64,000 nt of DNA from positions 248,001 to 312,000 of the forward strand of contig NZ_APJI01000016.1 in NCBI RefSeq assembly GCF_000497575.1, in the 5' to 3' direction. The position numbers and the translations under genes are program-made. Under the pieces are notes generated by a model. That model saw nothing but the letters and a program-made list of their open reading frames with translations, was not told the DNA's origin and did not search any database. This stretch comes from Afipia sp. OHSU_II-C1 (GTDB taxonomy: Bacteria > Pseudomonadota > Alphaproteobacteria > Rhizobiales > Xanthobacteraceae). Shown here in pieces: positions 39,571 through 48,043 of this stretch (its first letter is position 1; the number at the start of each line of letters is the position of its first letter).

Positions 39571-40161
39571 AACGATGGTCCGCCAAGTTCGCCACCTTCT
39601 TCGGATTGCCGCAGCGCTGCAGCCAGGCTCTCAGGGTAACCCGCAGGCGGAATGAAGCCCATTCCGTTGCGGATCGCTGCCGAAACGGCGCGATCGGTCG
39701 CGACATGCGCATCGGAGAACACCCAAAGATGAAAGGTATCAGCCTCGCTGGAATGCGGGTGGAGATCAGGACTCATGCGCTGGGTTTCTTTCAGGCAAAT
39801 TGGAATTATAGCGTCGGTTGACGAGCTGTTTTGCTTGACGATGCGCCATCGCAGCTGTGCGGAATTTGTATGCAGCGCAACGGCAAGAAGCAATTAATTT
39901 CCGACGCATGCACTACGGAAGCGGGACGTCCGTGCGTTCAGAAATAACGCGAAGGAGACCGGAGCATGGTCGCCACACACGCGAGGTGCAGTTTGTTCTC
40001 TGGTTCAGGCCTGGTGGAGGCTTATGTTCTCGAATTTTAGTTCGCGGCAGCCGGATGATTGTGTTTCTCGTTGTCAGAACAAATTCTGCAATTAATTGCT
40101 GCATCGCGCAGATGCCGAAGCCTATCCATGACTTGCTGATGCAAGAAAATGGAAGCCGCAT
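39571..40161. other. Spacer before the amidase gene with no supported genes
   Basis: About 590 bp in which open frames up to 122 residues exist but show no recognisable domains and overlap in several frames. AT-rich stretches (for example 40040-40100) suggest either foreign remnants or the promoter region of the amidase/transport operon. Confidence 0.4.
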
Positions 40162-41613
40162 ATGCCGACACAAAATGCCACCGCATCTTCATTCGTGCCT
40201 TCGAACGACGCGAACTATTCGGTCCATGATGATGTCGCCTATCTTTCGGCCGTTGAGCTGGTGGAGCTTTACCGGACGAAGAAGCTTTCGCCGGTCGATC
40301 TTACCCGCTTGATTCTCGATCGCATCCACAAGATTGATCCGCACATAAATGCCTTCGCATTGCTTGATGCAGAGGCCGCACTTGCGTCGGCAAAGGAATC
40401 CGAGAAACGATGGTCGCGGGGCGAGCCGCTGGGCCTCGTGGATGGCGTCCCTGTCGCGCTGAAAGATCTTGTCCTGGCGAAGGGATGGCCAACGCTACGC
40501 GGCAGCCGGGCTGTCGATCCGGATCAGGACTGGACCGAGGACTCTCCGGCAACGGCCCGTTTGCGTGAGCACGGGGCTGTCTTGCTCGGCAAGACAACGA
40601 CATCGGAGTTTGGCTGGAAAGGACTTGGCGACAGCCTTCTAACGGGCATCACACGTAATCCATGGAATGTGGCGCACACGCCGGGCGGCAGCAGCGGTGG
40701 TTCCGGTGCGGCGGCGGCCATCGGGTTCGGGCCGCTTCATGTCGCGACGGATGGCGGCGGCTCCACGCGGCTTCCTGCCGCGCACAGCGGCGCCTTTGGC
40801 TTTAAGCAGACGTTCGGGCGCGTGCCCGTCTATCCTCCATCGCAGAATGGAACGCTCTTTCACGTCACGCCGCTGACGCGTTCGGTGCGCGATGCGGCAT
40901 TGCTGCTCGATGTGATCGCGCGTCAGGATCTGAGGGACTGGAATGCGTTGCCGCCCGCGGACATTTCATGGAGCAAGGGACTTGAGGACGGGATCAAAGG
41001 CCTTCGCATCGCCTACAGTCCCGCTCTCGGATATGCGCAGGTTGATCCCGAAATCGAGAAGATCGTTGCTGACGCGGTCAAGGTGTTCGCTGATCATGGA
41101 GCGATCGTCGAACTGGTCGATCCCGGAATCGAAGATCCGCTTCCGATCTTTCTGACGTTCTGGCAAGCCGGGGCTGCAAAGCTGCTTGCAAGCTTCGCCC
41201 CGGATCGGCGCGCGTTGACCGAGCCAGGCCTTCAGGCTGCCGCCGAGCAGGGGTGCGCGATCGATGCCGTAACCTATCTTCAGGCTGTAGATCGGCGTGA
41301 GGCGCTTGGCCGCCACTTCAGCCAGTTTCATCAGACATGGGATCTTCTTATCACGCCAACAACGGCGCACCCGGCATCTGCCATCAATGCGTCGCAGGCT
41401 GATCTTGCTGATCGGCCCATCCGTTCGCCGTTTACGTATCCTTTCAACCTGACCCAGCAACCGGCGGCTTCCATATCCGCCGGACTGACGAAGGCAGGTT
41501 TGCCTGTCGGACTCCAGATCATCGGAGCAAAGTTCGCGGATGCGACGGTGCTGCGCGCAGCTCGTGCCTTTGAAATCGCCCGTCCGCTGGCAAGGCCCAC
41601 TAATCCATCATGA
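40162..41613 (+). CDS. Amidase signature family enzyme
   Basis: A 483-residue amidase with the Ser-cisSer-Lys catalytic pattern: Lys in GVPVALKDLVLAKG, the Gly/Ser-rich TPGGSSGGSGAAAAIG, and the nucleophile region TDGGGSTRLPAAHSGAFGFK. It hydrolyses a C-N amide bond to acid and ammonia or amine; the substrate is unknown. It is the first gene of a run of overlapping genes, and its stop overlaps the start of the second amidase (ATGA). A GGAAG site lies just before the ATG. Confidence 0.87.
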   Translation: MPTQNATASSFVPSNDANYSVHDDVAYLSAVELVELYRTKKLSPVDLTRLILDRIHKIDPHINAFALLDAEAALASAKESEKRWSRGEPLGLVDGVPVALKDLVLAKGWPTLRGSRAVDPDQDWTEDSPATARLREHGAVLLGKTTTSEFGWKGLGDSLLTGITRNPWNVAHTPGGSSGGSGAAAAIGFGPLHVATDGGGSTRLPAAHSGAFGFKQTFGRVPVYPPSQNGTLFHVTPLTRSVRDAALLLDVIARQDLRDWNALPPADISWSKGLEDGIKGLRIAYSPALGYAQVDPEIEKIVADAVKVFADHGAIVELVDPGIEDPLPIFLTFWQAGAAKLLASFAPDRRALTEPGLQAAAEQGCAIDAVTYLQAVDRREALGRHFSQFHQTWDLLITPTTAHPASAINASQADLADRPIRSPFTYPFNLTQQPAASISAGLTKAGLPVGLQIIGAKFADATVLRAARAFEIARPLARPTNPS

Positions 41614-43052
41614 GCGGCAGGTCTTCAACTATAGAGCTCGACCTTCCACGCCTGACTAGGGCCTACAAGGATGGATCACTCGCGCCGTCAACTGTTGTCG
41701 AAGCGATCTTCGACGTCATCGCGCAACGGGGAGACGACGGTGTCTGGATCAGTCTGGTTGGCCGGGATGCTGCCCTGTCGCGAGCGCGGGAGCTCGAAGC
41801 TCTGAATGCACTGGAGCAGGGAGGTTTGCCGCTGTGGGGAGTTCCGTTCAGTGTCAAGGATTGTATTGATGTGGCCGGTTTGCCGACGACATCGGCCTGC
41901 CCGGACTATTCCTATGTGCCCGCTGAGAGCAGTCCATCGGTCGAGCGGCTTCTGGCCGCGGGCGCCATTCTTATCGGCAAGACCAACATGGATCAGTTCG
42001 CCACCGGCGTTGTGGGCGTAAGATCGCCCTATGGCGTGGCGCAGAATCCCTTCAACGCGGATTACATCCCGGGCGGATCAAGCTCGGGTGCGGCGGTGTC
42101 GGTCGCAGAAGGTCTCGTGAGCTTTGCATTGGGGACGGATACCGGGGGGTCGGGCCGTGTACCGGCGGCTTTCAACAATGTTGTGGGCTTGAAACCGACG
42201 CGGGGCCTGATCAGCCGCGTTGGGACGGTGTCGGCCTGCAGGTCCATCGAAACGATTTCGGTGTTCGCGCTGACGGTGACAGATGCACAGGCGGCGTTCG
42301 ATGTCATCCGCGCCCATGACAGGCGGGACCCCTTTTCGCGGGCGGTGGCATTGCAGCCATCTGGCCATTTCCCCAGCCGCTTTCGCTTTGGCGTGCCTGC
42401 TGCGCGCCAGCTGGATTTCTTTGGAGATGTCGAAGCCGCGAAACAGTTCGATGGCGCAGTCCGTCGTCTTGAGCGGCTCGGCGGGACGCGTGTTGAGGTC
42501 GATTTTACGCCGTTCCTCGAAATCAATGACATGCTGTTTCGTGGCCCATGGCTTGCGGAGCGTTACGGCGCGCTGAAAGAATTTCTCGAACAGCGGGCAG
42601 ACTCGGTTCTGCCGGTGACTCGCGAGATTCTTCTTGGCGGCGCGCGCATATCGGGTGCGGATGTGTTTGCCGGCCAGCAGCGGCTTAACACGCTCAAGCG
42701 CGGGGTCGACGATCTCTGGCACGATATCGACGTGTTTATCGTACCGACCACGGGGACCATTTATAAGATCTCCGAGCTTGAAGCCGATCCGGTCAATCTC
42801 AATACCCGCATCGGCAGATACACAACATTCGCAAATCTCGCAGATCTGTCCGCCCTGGCTGTGCCCAATGGTTTTTTGCCAAATGGTCTTCCGCAGGGCG
42901 TATCGCTCCTCGGCCCGGCTTTTGCTGACAACAAGATTGCCAGCCTCGCTGACAGGCTTCACCGCGACGGCGGCTTACCTCTCGGCGCGCGGGCTGTCCG
43001 GCACCTCGCAGAATCTCAATATCCAGAAACACAAACGGAGTTGGTGACTTGA
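41610..43052 (+). CDS. Allophanate hydrolase-like amidase (amidase domain only)
   Basis: A 480-residue amidase-signature protein. Lys is in GVPFSVKDCIDVAGLPT, the Ser motif is IPGGSSSGAAVSVAEG, and the nucleophile region is LGTDTGGSGRVPAAFNNVVG followed by LKPTRG. These sequences, especially GSGRVPAAFNN, match the amidase domain of AtzF-type allophanate hydrolases, which split allophanate toward ammonia and CO2. The C-terminal domain of about 120 residues of full AtzF is absent. No urea carboxylase is present nearby. The substrate may be a related ureido compound. Confidence 0.8.
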   Translation: MSGRSSTIELDLPRLTRAYKDGSLAPSTVVEAIFDVIAQRGDDGVWISLVGRDAALSRARELEALNALEQGGLPLWGVPFSVKDCIDVAGLPTTSACPDYSYVPAESSPSVERLLAAGAILIGKTNMDQFATGVVGVRSPYGVAQNPFNADYIPGGSSSGAAVSVAEGLVSFALGTDTGGSGRVPAAFNNVVGLKPTRGLISRVGTVSACRSIETISVFALTVTDAQAAFDVIRAHDRRDPFSRAVALQPSGHFPSRFRFGVPAARQLDFFGDVEAAKQFDGAVRRLERLGGTRVEVDFTPFLEINDMLFRGPWLAERYGALKEFLEQRADSVLPVTREILLGGARISGADVFAGQQRLNTLKRGVDDLWHDIDVFIVPTTGTIYKISELEADPVNLNTRIGRYTTFANLADLSALAVPNGFLPNGLPQGVSLLGPAFADNKIASLADRLHRDGGLPLGARAVRHLAESQYPETQTELVT

Positions 43053-44035
43053 AGAAGGCGTATGGAATGGGGCATTCGGCCAATCGGTTCGCAAAATCCA
43101 CTGCGGTGTTGCTGGCAGCGCTGCTGGGCGCGGTCTCAACGCATGCACGTGCCCAGGATATCACAATCGGCGAAGGTCTGGCCGTTGGTTGGGGACAGTT
43201 CTTCGTTGCCGATCAATCCAAGGGTTGGGAGAAGCAAGGGCTGTCGCCCAAGGTCACGACGTTCCCCAGCGGCCGGCTTGTGCTGGATGCGCTGGTCGGA
43301 GGCGGGGTGGTGATCGGCACCGCTGCGGAAACGCCGGTGCTGTTTGCAAATCTCAATGGATTGCCCGTCCGCGTGATCGGGACGTTGAACCGGCAGGAGT
43401 CATTCGATCTCGTTGCCAAAACCGACATCAAAACCATCAAGGACATCAAGGGTCGCAAGATTGGCTACTCACAGGGCACGAATGCCCATTACTACCTTTC
43501 CAAGGTGCTGAAGGAAGCAAACCTGACATTTGCCGATATTACCGCCGTCAGTCTCAATCCCGGTGATTTCGTCGGCAGCCTGTCGAGCGGCGCCATTGAT
43601 GGCTTCATCTGGACTGAGCCGCACATCTCGCTTGCGGTAAAGCAAGGCGGCGGCAAGTTTCATGTAATTCGATCGCCCGGACTTTATGTCGGCTTCTCAA
43701 CCATTATCGCCCTGCAATCGACGATTGACAGCAAGCCGGAGCTTCTCGTGAAGGCGCTCAGGGCCCTGGTCGATGCCGATGAGGTCATCAAGAAAGATCC
43801 CAATGCAGCGGCAAACCTGATTGCCGAACGGATCAAGATCGACCCGGAAATCGTCCGCAACTTCCTGCCTCGGACGAAGTTCGATCTTGCAAACAACAAG
43901 CAGGATCTGGTCGCTGAATTCGAAGCGCAGGCGAAGTGGGCGATCGAAAACAAGCTGGTACGCCCGGATGTCAAGGTGCCTGACTTCAACACCATTGTGG
44001 TCACGACCCTGCTGGATCAGGCCCGCAAGAAATAG
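43049..44035 (+). CDS. ABC transporter substrate-binding protein (NMT1/SsuA/TauA type), first transporter
   Basis: A 328-residue exported binding protein with a signal peptide (AVLLAALLGAVSTHARAQ) and the fold of the nitrate/sulfonate/taurine group (LPVRVIGTLNRQESFDLVAK, IKGRKIGYSQGTNAHYYL). The best start is a TTG at 43049 that overlaps the stop of the amidase gene and follows GGAG at 43037-43040; an ATG at 43067 is the alternative. The overlap ties the transporter to the two amidases in one operon. Confidence 0.87.
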   Translation: MKKAYGMGHSANRFAKSTAVLLAALLGAVSTHARAQDITIGEGLAVGWGQFFVADQSKGWEKQGLSPKVTTFPSGRLVLDALVGGGVVIGTAAETPVLFANLNGLPVRVIGTLNRQESFDLVAKTDIKTIKDIKGRKIGYSQGTNAHYYLSKVLKEANLTFADITAVSLNPGDFVGSLSSGAIDGFIWTEPHISLAVKQGGGKFHVIRSPGLYVGFSTIIALQSTIDSKPELLVKALRALVDADEVIKKDPNAAANLIAERIKIDPEIVRNFLPRTKFDLANNKQDLVAEFEAQAKWAIENKLVRPDVKVPDFNTIVVTTLLDQARKK

Positions 44036-44059
44036 CTGCTGTCTAGCTGGAGTCACCGC

Positions 44060-44857
44060 ATGAATGCACGAGTTGATATTCCGGCCACGGAGGCGGCAGA
44101 GCGCCCGCTGATTGCCTGCAACGATCTTGGCCACGTCTATGATTCAGGTCGTGGCAAGACCTTTGCCTTGGGCAACGTGTCGCTCACTATTGCGCCCGGA
44201 GAATTTGTCTGTGTACTCGGGCCGAGCGGATGCGGCAAGACCACGCTGCTGAATATCCTCGCGGGGTTCGTCGCTCCGTCTCATGGCGAGGTATTTGTCA
44301 ATGATCGCCGCGTGACGGGGCCAAGTTCGGAGCGTGGCGTTGTCTTTCAGGATTATTCGCTGTTTCCATGGCTGACAGCGCAGGCCAATGTGGAGTTCGG
44401 GCTTCGCATGGCGGGCTATCCGGCTTCCAGGCGCCGGGGCGTGGCAGAAGAGTTGCTCCGGCAGGTTGGATTGCCCGATGCCGGAGCGAAATATCCGTTC
44501 GAACTGTCCGGAGGGATGAAGCAGCGAGTGGCGATCGCACGCGCACTGGCAACAAGGCCAGCTCTGCTGCTGATGGATGAACCTTTCGCTGCACTTGACG
44601 CGATGACGCGCAATTCACTGCAGTCAAAACTGATCGATATTCAGAAGCAGGGCGCGCAGACGATTCTGTTTGTTACGCACAACATTGCGGAAGCCCTTGT
44701 TCTCGGCAGCCGTCTCATTGTGATGTCCCCCAATCCCGGGCGCGTGGTGGAGGACATTCCAATCCAGCTCAAGCGGCCGCGGCGGCGGACCTCGGCGGCT
44801 TTCAATGAGCTTTATGATCGCGTGGCACGCGCCATCGGTCTCGACACCGCGGAGTGA
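44060..44857 (+). CDS. ABC transporter ATP-binding protein (SsuB/TauB type)
   Basis: A 265-residue ATPase with Walker A GPSGCGKTTLLN, the Q-loop in FQDYSLFPWLTAQANVEFGL, signature [15 protein letters not shown] and Walker B ALLLMDEPFAALDA. It powers the permease encoded 3 bp downstream. Family membership indicates import of a small anion such as a sulfonate, nitrate or a pyrimidine-like compound. Confidence 0.9.
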   Translation: MNARVDIPATEAAERPLIACNDLGHVYDSGRGKTFALGNVSLTIAPGEFVCVLGPSGCGKTTLLNILAGFVAPSHGEVFVNDRRVTGPSSERGVVFQDYSLFPWLTAQANVEFGLRMAGYPASRRRGVAEELLRQVGLPDAGAKYPFELSGGMKQRVAIARALATRPALLLMDEPFAALDAMTRNSLQSKLIDIQKQGAQTILFVTHNIAEALVLGSRLIVMSPNPGRVVEDIPIQLKRPRRRTSAAFNELYDRVARAIGLDTAE

Positions 44858-44860
44858 GGA

Positions 44861-45679
44861 ATGACATTCCAACCGAGCTACCGCGCAGCTGCCGGTATTG
44901 CCGGAACACTGGCTTTCTTCGGCGCATGGGAGGTGCTGAGCCATAGCGGCCTCGTCAATGAGGTGATGCTTCCTGCGCCGACCACCATCATCAAGGCGGG
45001 CTGGTCACTCCTGACGTCCGGTGAGCTGCAGCGGCATTTTGGGGCAAGCCTGTTCAGGTCGATTGCCGGATTTGTCAGCGGCTCGGTCTTTGCGATTCTG
45101 CTCGGTGTCGCAATGGCGCAGTTGCCGTGGCTGCATGCGACGATCAATCCGCTGGTGCAGATGTTCCGTGCGATCCCTGCGCTCGCGTTCGTGCCGCTTG
45201 CGGTTTTCTGGTTCGGCATTGGAGAGACATCCAAGATATTCCTGATCGCATGGGGCGTATTCTTTCCGGTCTGGGTGAACACATATATCGGCGTGCGCGA
45301 CACGAATCCGCTGCTGGGGAGGGCGGCGGCCAGTCTCGGCGCGAGCGGGTGGCGGAACTTCACGTTTGTCGTCATCCCGGGAGCGCTGCCCTTCATTATC
45401 GCGGGATTGCGTGTAAGTCTCGCGGTTGCGCTGGTTCTGCTTGTGGCGTCCGAGCTGGCAGGCGCCGCCTTCGGTGTCGGCTACCTCATTCAGATGTCCC
45501 AGCAGGTCTTCCGTGTCGACTACATGTTCGTCGGCCTCATCGTTCTCGGACTGATGGGGGTCGTCGCGGACTTTCTCTTTGAAGGCGCGATCCGGCGTCT
45601 GTTGCCCTGGTATGGCGCTGAAAAAGCGCTTCGCGGACGACCGGGCCAGACAGATAGAAAGGCTGGGCAGGCCGGCTAG
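44861..45679 (+). CDS. ABC transporter permease (SsuC/TauC type)
   Basis: A 272-residue membrane protein with about six helices and the BPD permease loop with conserved Gly in RAAASLGASGWRNFTFVVIP and GALPFIIAGLRVSLAVA. It follows the ATPase gene after 3 bp. Together with the two genes before it, it forms a complete importer. Confidence 0.9.
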   Translation: MTFQPSYRAAAGIAGTLAFFGAWEVLSHSGLVNEVMLPAPTTIIKAGWSLLTSGELQRHFGASLFRSIAGFVSGSVFAILLGVAMAQLPWLHATINPLVQMFRAIPALAFVPLAVFWFGIGETSKIFLIAWGVFFPVWVNTYIGVRDTNPLLGRAAASLGASGWRNFTFVVIPGALPFIIAGLRVSLAVALVLLVASELAGAAFGVGYLIQMSQQVFRVDYMFVGLIVLGLMGVVADFLFEGAIRRLLPWYGAEKALRGRPGQTDRKAGQAG

Positions 45680-45754
45680 GCCGAAAGCAATTTATTGCGA
45701 GCCTGTCATGGCAACCGCGGAATACAACGCAGCGAAGCCCGCAAAGGAATCGAC

Positions 45755-46048
45755 ATGCAACCAGCAGAAATCGCGTTGATCGAGGATCAGACTGCTCTGA
45801 CCATCACATGGCGGGATGGCGAAGTCAGCCGTCTCGATGCGGATGTGTTGCGGCGCGCAAGCCGTGCAGCCAGCGAAGTCCGCCGGCAGTCGGATGGAGT
45901 AGGATTGAATTTGCCGGACGGCGTTCGCGTCGATGCGGTTCAGCTTGTCGGATCGTATGCTCTACGCCTGTTTTTCTCTGATGGACACGACCGCGGCATC
46001 TATCCGTGGGCCTACCTGCGTGAGCTGTCCACGCCATCGGCGGCTTAG
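45755..46048 (+). CDS. DUF971 (GBBH-like N-terminal domain) protein
   Basis: A 97-residue protein made of one DUF971/PF06155 domain, recognised from ALTITWRDGEVSRLDADVLR, VGSYALRLFFSDGHDRGIYP and WAYLREL. The domain occurs at the N-terminus of gamma-butyrobetaine hydroxylase and as a stand-alone protein near Fe-S assembly genes. Its position, 10 bp before the flavoprotein gene, suggests a partner of the redox pair. The start ATG 45755 is preceded by AAAGGAA. Confidence 0.85.
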   Translation: MQPAEIALIEDQTALTITWRDGEVSRLDADVLRRASRAASEVRRQSDGVGLNLPDGVRVDAVQLVGSYALRLFFSDGHDRGIYPWAYLRELSTPSAA

Positions 46049-46058
46049 GAATCATACG

Positions 46059-47795
46059 ATGGACGAAATCAGAAACGGCTTATCCGAGATCGAATGCGAC
46101 GTGCTGGTGATAGGCGGCGGAACTGCCGGTCCGATGGCGGCGTACAAGGCGAAGCGGCGCAATCCAGGTGCGCGTGTAATTTTGCTCGAGAAAGCCAACG
46201 TAAAGCGTTCCGGCGCCATCGCCATGGGCATGGACGGGCTGAACAATGCAGTTGTGCCCGGCTTTGCGACACCGGAGCAATACACAAAGGAAATCACCAT
46301 CGCCAACGATGGAATTTGCGATCAGGCGCCCGTTTATAAATATGCTTCACGATGCTTTGACGTGATTCAGGAACTGGATAGCTTTGGCATCAAGTTCCAG
46401 AAGACTGAGAACGGCGATTTTGACGTAAAGAAAGTTCACCACCTTGGCTCATATGTCTTGCCGATGCCGAACGGGGACACCGTCAAAAAAGCTCTATACC
46501 GGCAGCTTCGGCGCGAACGGGTGCTGATCTCCAATCGGTATATGGCCACCCGCCTGCTGACGGCGAAAGATGGACGAATCGCCGGTGCGATTGCCGTGAA
46601 TACGCGAACGGCGGAATTTCTGGTGCTCAGGGCCAAGGCAGTCATTCTGTGCACAGGCGCTGCAGGTCGCCTTGGTCTTCCGCAGTCGGGCTATCTGTGG
46701 GGCACCTATGAGAATGCGACGAACTCCGGCGATGGATACGCCATGGCCTATCACGCGGGAGCAGGCCTTGCGAATATCGAATGCTATCAGATTAATCCGC
46801 TGATCAAGGACTACAACGGGCCGGCTTGCGCCTATGTGGCAGGCCCTTTCGGCGCCTACACAGCGAATAGCGAAGGTAATCGCTTCATCGAATGCGATTA
46901 CTGGTCCGGTCAGATGATGCAGGAGTTCTACAACGAGTTGCAGTCAGGGAAGGGACCGGTCTTCCTGAAGCTCAATCATCTGCACAGCGATACGATCGGC
47001 CAGATTGAGGCTGTACTGCACAAGGTCGAGCGGCCGTCGCGCGGGCGTTTCCATGAGAGCCGTGGAACGGACTATCGCGACCGCATGATCGAAATGCATA
47101 TTTCAGAAATCGGTTTGTGTTCGGGGCACAGCGCGTCGGGCGTGTTTGTCGACGAGTTCGCGCGGACCACGGTGACGGGTCTTTATGCCGCGGGCGACAT
47201 GGCGAGCGTGCCGCACAACTACATGCTAGGTGCGTTCACCAATGGAGTGGTTGCCGGTGAGCATGCTATCGACTTTACCGCCGATGTCGATCTTCCGGAG
47301 TATGACCGTAGCGAGGTTGCGCGCGAGCAGGAGCGTGTCCTTGCGCCGACACATCGCGACGACGGAATTCCACCCAACCAGCTTGAATACAAGGCCAGGC
47401 GCCTTGTGAATGACTATCTGCAGCCGCCAAAGGTGACCGCGAAGATGCAGATCGGTCAGGCGCGGCTCGCGGAGGTGCGTGATGATCTCGAAAACAGGAT
47501 GGTTGCGCGCGATTCGCATGAATTGATGCGGGCGCTGGAAGTCTCATCCATTCTGGATTGCTCGGACATGGCAGCCTTCGCGTCCCTGTTCAGGACTGAA
47601 AGCCGCTGGGGGCTTTATCATCAGCGCGTCGATTATCCCGAAAAAAATGATGATGAGTGGTTCTCCCACAGTATTCTTCGCAAACAGAACGAATGTATGA
47701 CTGCCGAGAAACGCGCCGTCGCGCCATATATCGTGCCGATCGCGGAGACAGAACGCTCGGCCTACAGCCGTCAGCGCATTCGTCAGCACGCCTGA
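46059..47795 (+). CDS. FAD-dependent AprA-like flavoprotein (APS reductase alpha/fumarate reductase family)
   Basis: A 578-residue flavoprotein with the FAD-binding VLVIGGGTAGPMAA (GGGTAG at residues 19-24) and EKANVKRSGAIAMGMDGLN, closest to the AprA subunit of dissimilatory adenylylsulfate reductase. A capping domain and GLYAAGDMASVPHNYMLGAF follow, then an AprA-like C-terminal region ending in AVAPYIVP. It lacks the usual succinate/fumarate dehydrogenase active-site context. The adjacent ferredoxin is the probable electron partner. No sulfate adenylyltransferase or dsr genes are nearby, so dissimilatory sulfate reduction is unlikely. Confidence 0.83.
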   Translation: MDEIRNGLSEIECDVLVIGGGTAGPMAAYKAKRRNPGARVILLEKANVKRSGAIAMGMDGLNNAVVPGFATPEQYTKEITIANDGICDQAPVYKYASRCFDVIQELDSFGIKFQKTENGDFDVKKVHHLGSYVLPMPNGDTVKKALYRQLRRERVLISNRYMATRLLTAKDGRIAGAIAVNTRTAEFLVLRAKAVILCTGAAGRLGLPQSGYLWGTYENATNSGDGYAMAYHAGAGLANIECYQINPLIKDYNGPACAYVAGPFGAYTANSEGNRFIECDYWSGQMMQEFYNELQSGKGPVFLKLNHLHSDTIGQIEAVLHKVERPSRGRFHESRGTDYRDRMIEMHISEIGLCSGHSASGVFVDEFARTTVTGLYAAGDMASVPHNYMLGAFTNGVVAGEHAIDFTADVDLPEYDRSEVAREQERVLAPTHRDDGIPPNQLEYKARRLVNDYLQPPKVTAKMQIGQARLAEVRDDLENRMVARDSHELMRALEVSSILDCSDMAAFASLFRTESRWGLYHQRVDYPEKNDDEWFSHSILRKQNECMTAEKRAVAPYIVPIAETERSAYSRQRIRQHA

Positions 47796-47808
47796 TTTTG
47801 GAGTTGTC

Positions 47809-48042
47809 ATGCCTCTTGCTCTTTCACCCACAACCGTTCCGGTCGTTGTCGACGACGCAAAGTGCATTGCCGACAAAGGCTGCACAGTCTGTGTTGACGT
47901 CTGTCCGCTGGATGTGTTGCGCATCAGTGATCTGACCGGAAAGGCCTACATGAAATATGATGAATGCTGGTACTGCATGCCATGCGAGACCGATTGCCCG
48001 ACGGGCGCGGTGACGGTCAACATTCCATATCTGCTGCGCTGA
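47809..48042 (+). CDS. AprB-like 2x[4Fe-4S] ferredoxin
   Basis: A 77-residue protein with eight cysteines in two cluster motifs. One set is Cys19, Cys25, Cys28 and Cys32 (C-x5-C-x2-C-x3-C, in CIADKGCTVCVDVCP). The other is Cys53, Cys56, Cys59 and Cys63 (CWYCMPCETDCP). The spacing of the first motif and the CWxCxxC sequence resemble the N-terminal half of AprB, but the long AprB tail that wraps AprA is missing. It lies 13 bp after the AprA-like gene and presumably carries electrons to or from it. Confidence 0.87.
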   Translation: MPLALSPTTVPVVVDDAKCIADKGCTVCVDVCPLDVLRISDLTGKAYMKYDECWYCMPCETDCPTGAVTVNIPYLLR

Positions 48043-48043
48043 C

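Noticed and set aside
39564-39893. A 109-codon reverse frame next to the recombinase remnant
   Set aside because: No domain is recognised, several frames are open at once, and it overlaps the frameshifted recombinase. It may contain more of the decayed element but cannot be called a gene.
45708-45779. Short frame MATAEYNAAKPAKES before the DUF971 gene, possible leader peptide
   Set aside because: It has no repeat of a regulatory amino acid and no attenuator-like hairpins were seen; it overlaps the start of the DUF971 gene by chance.
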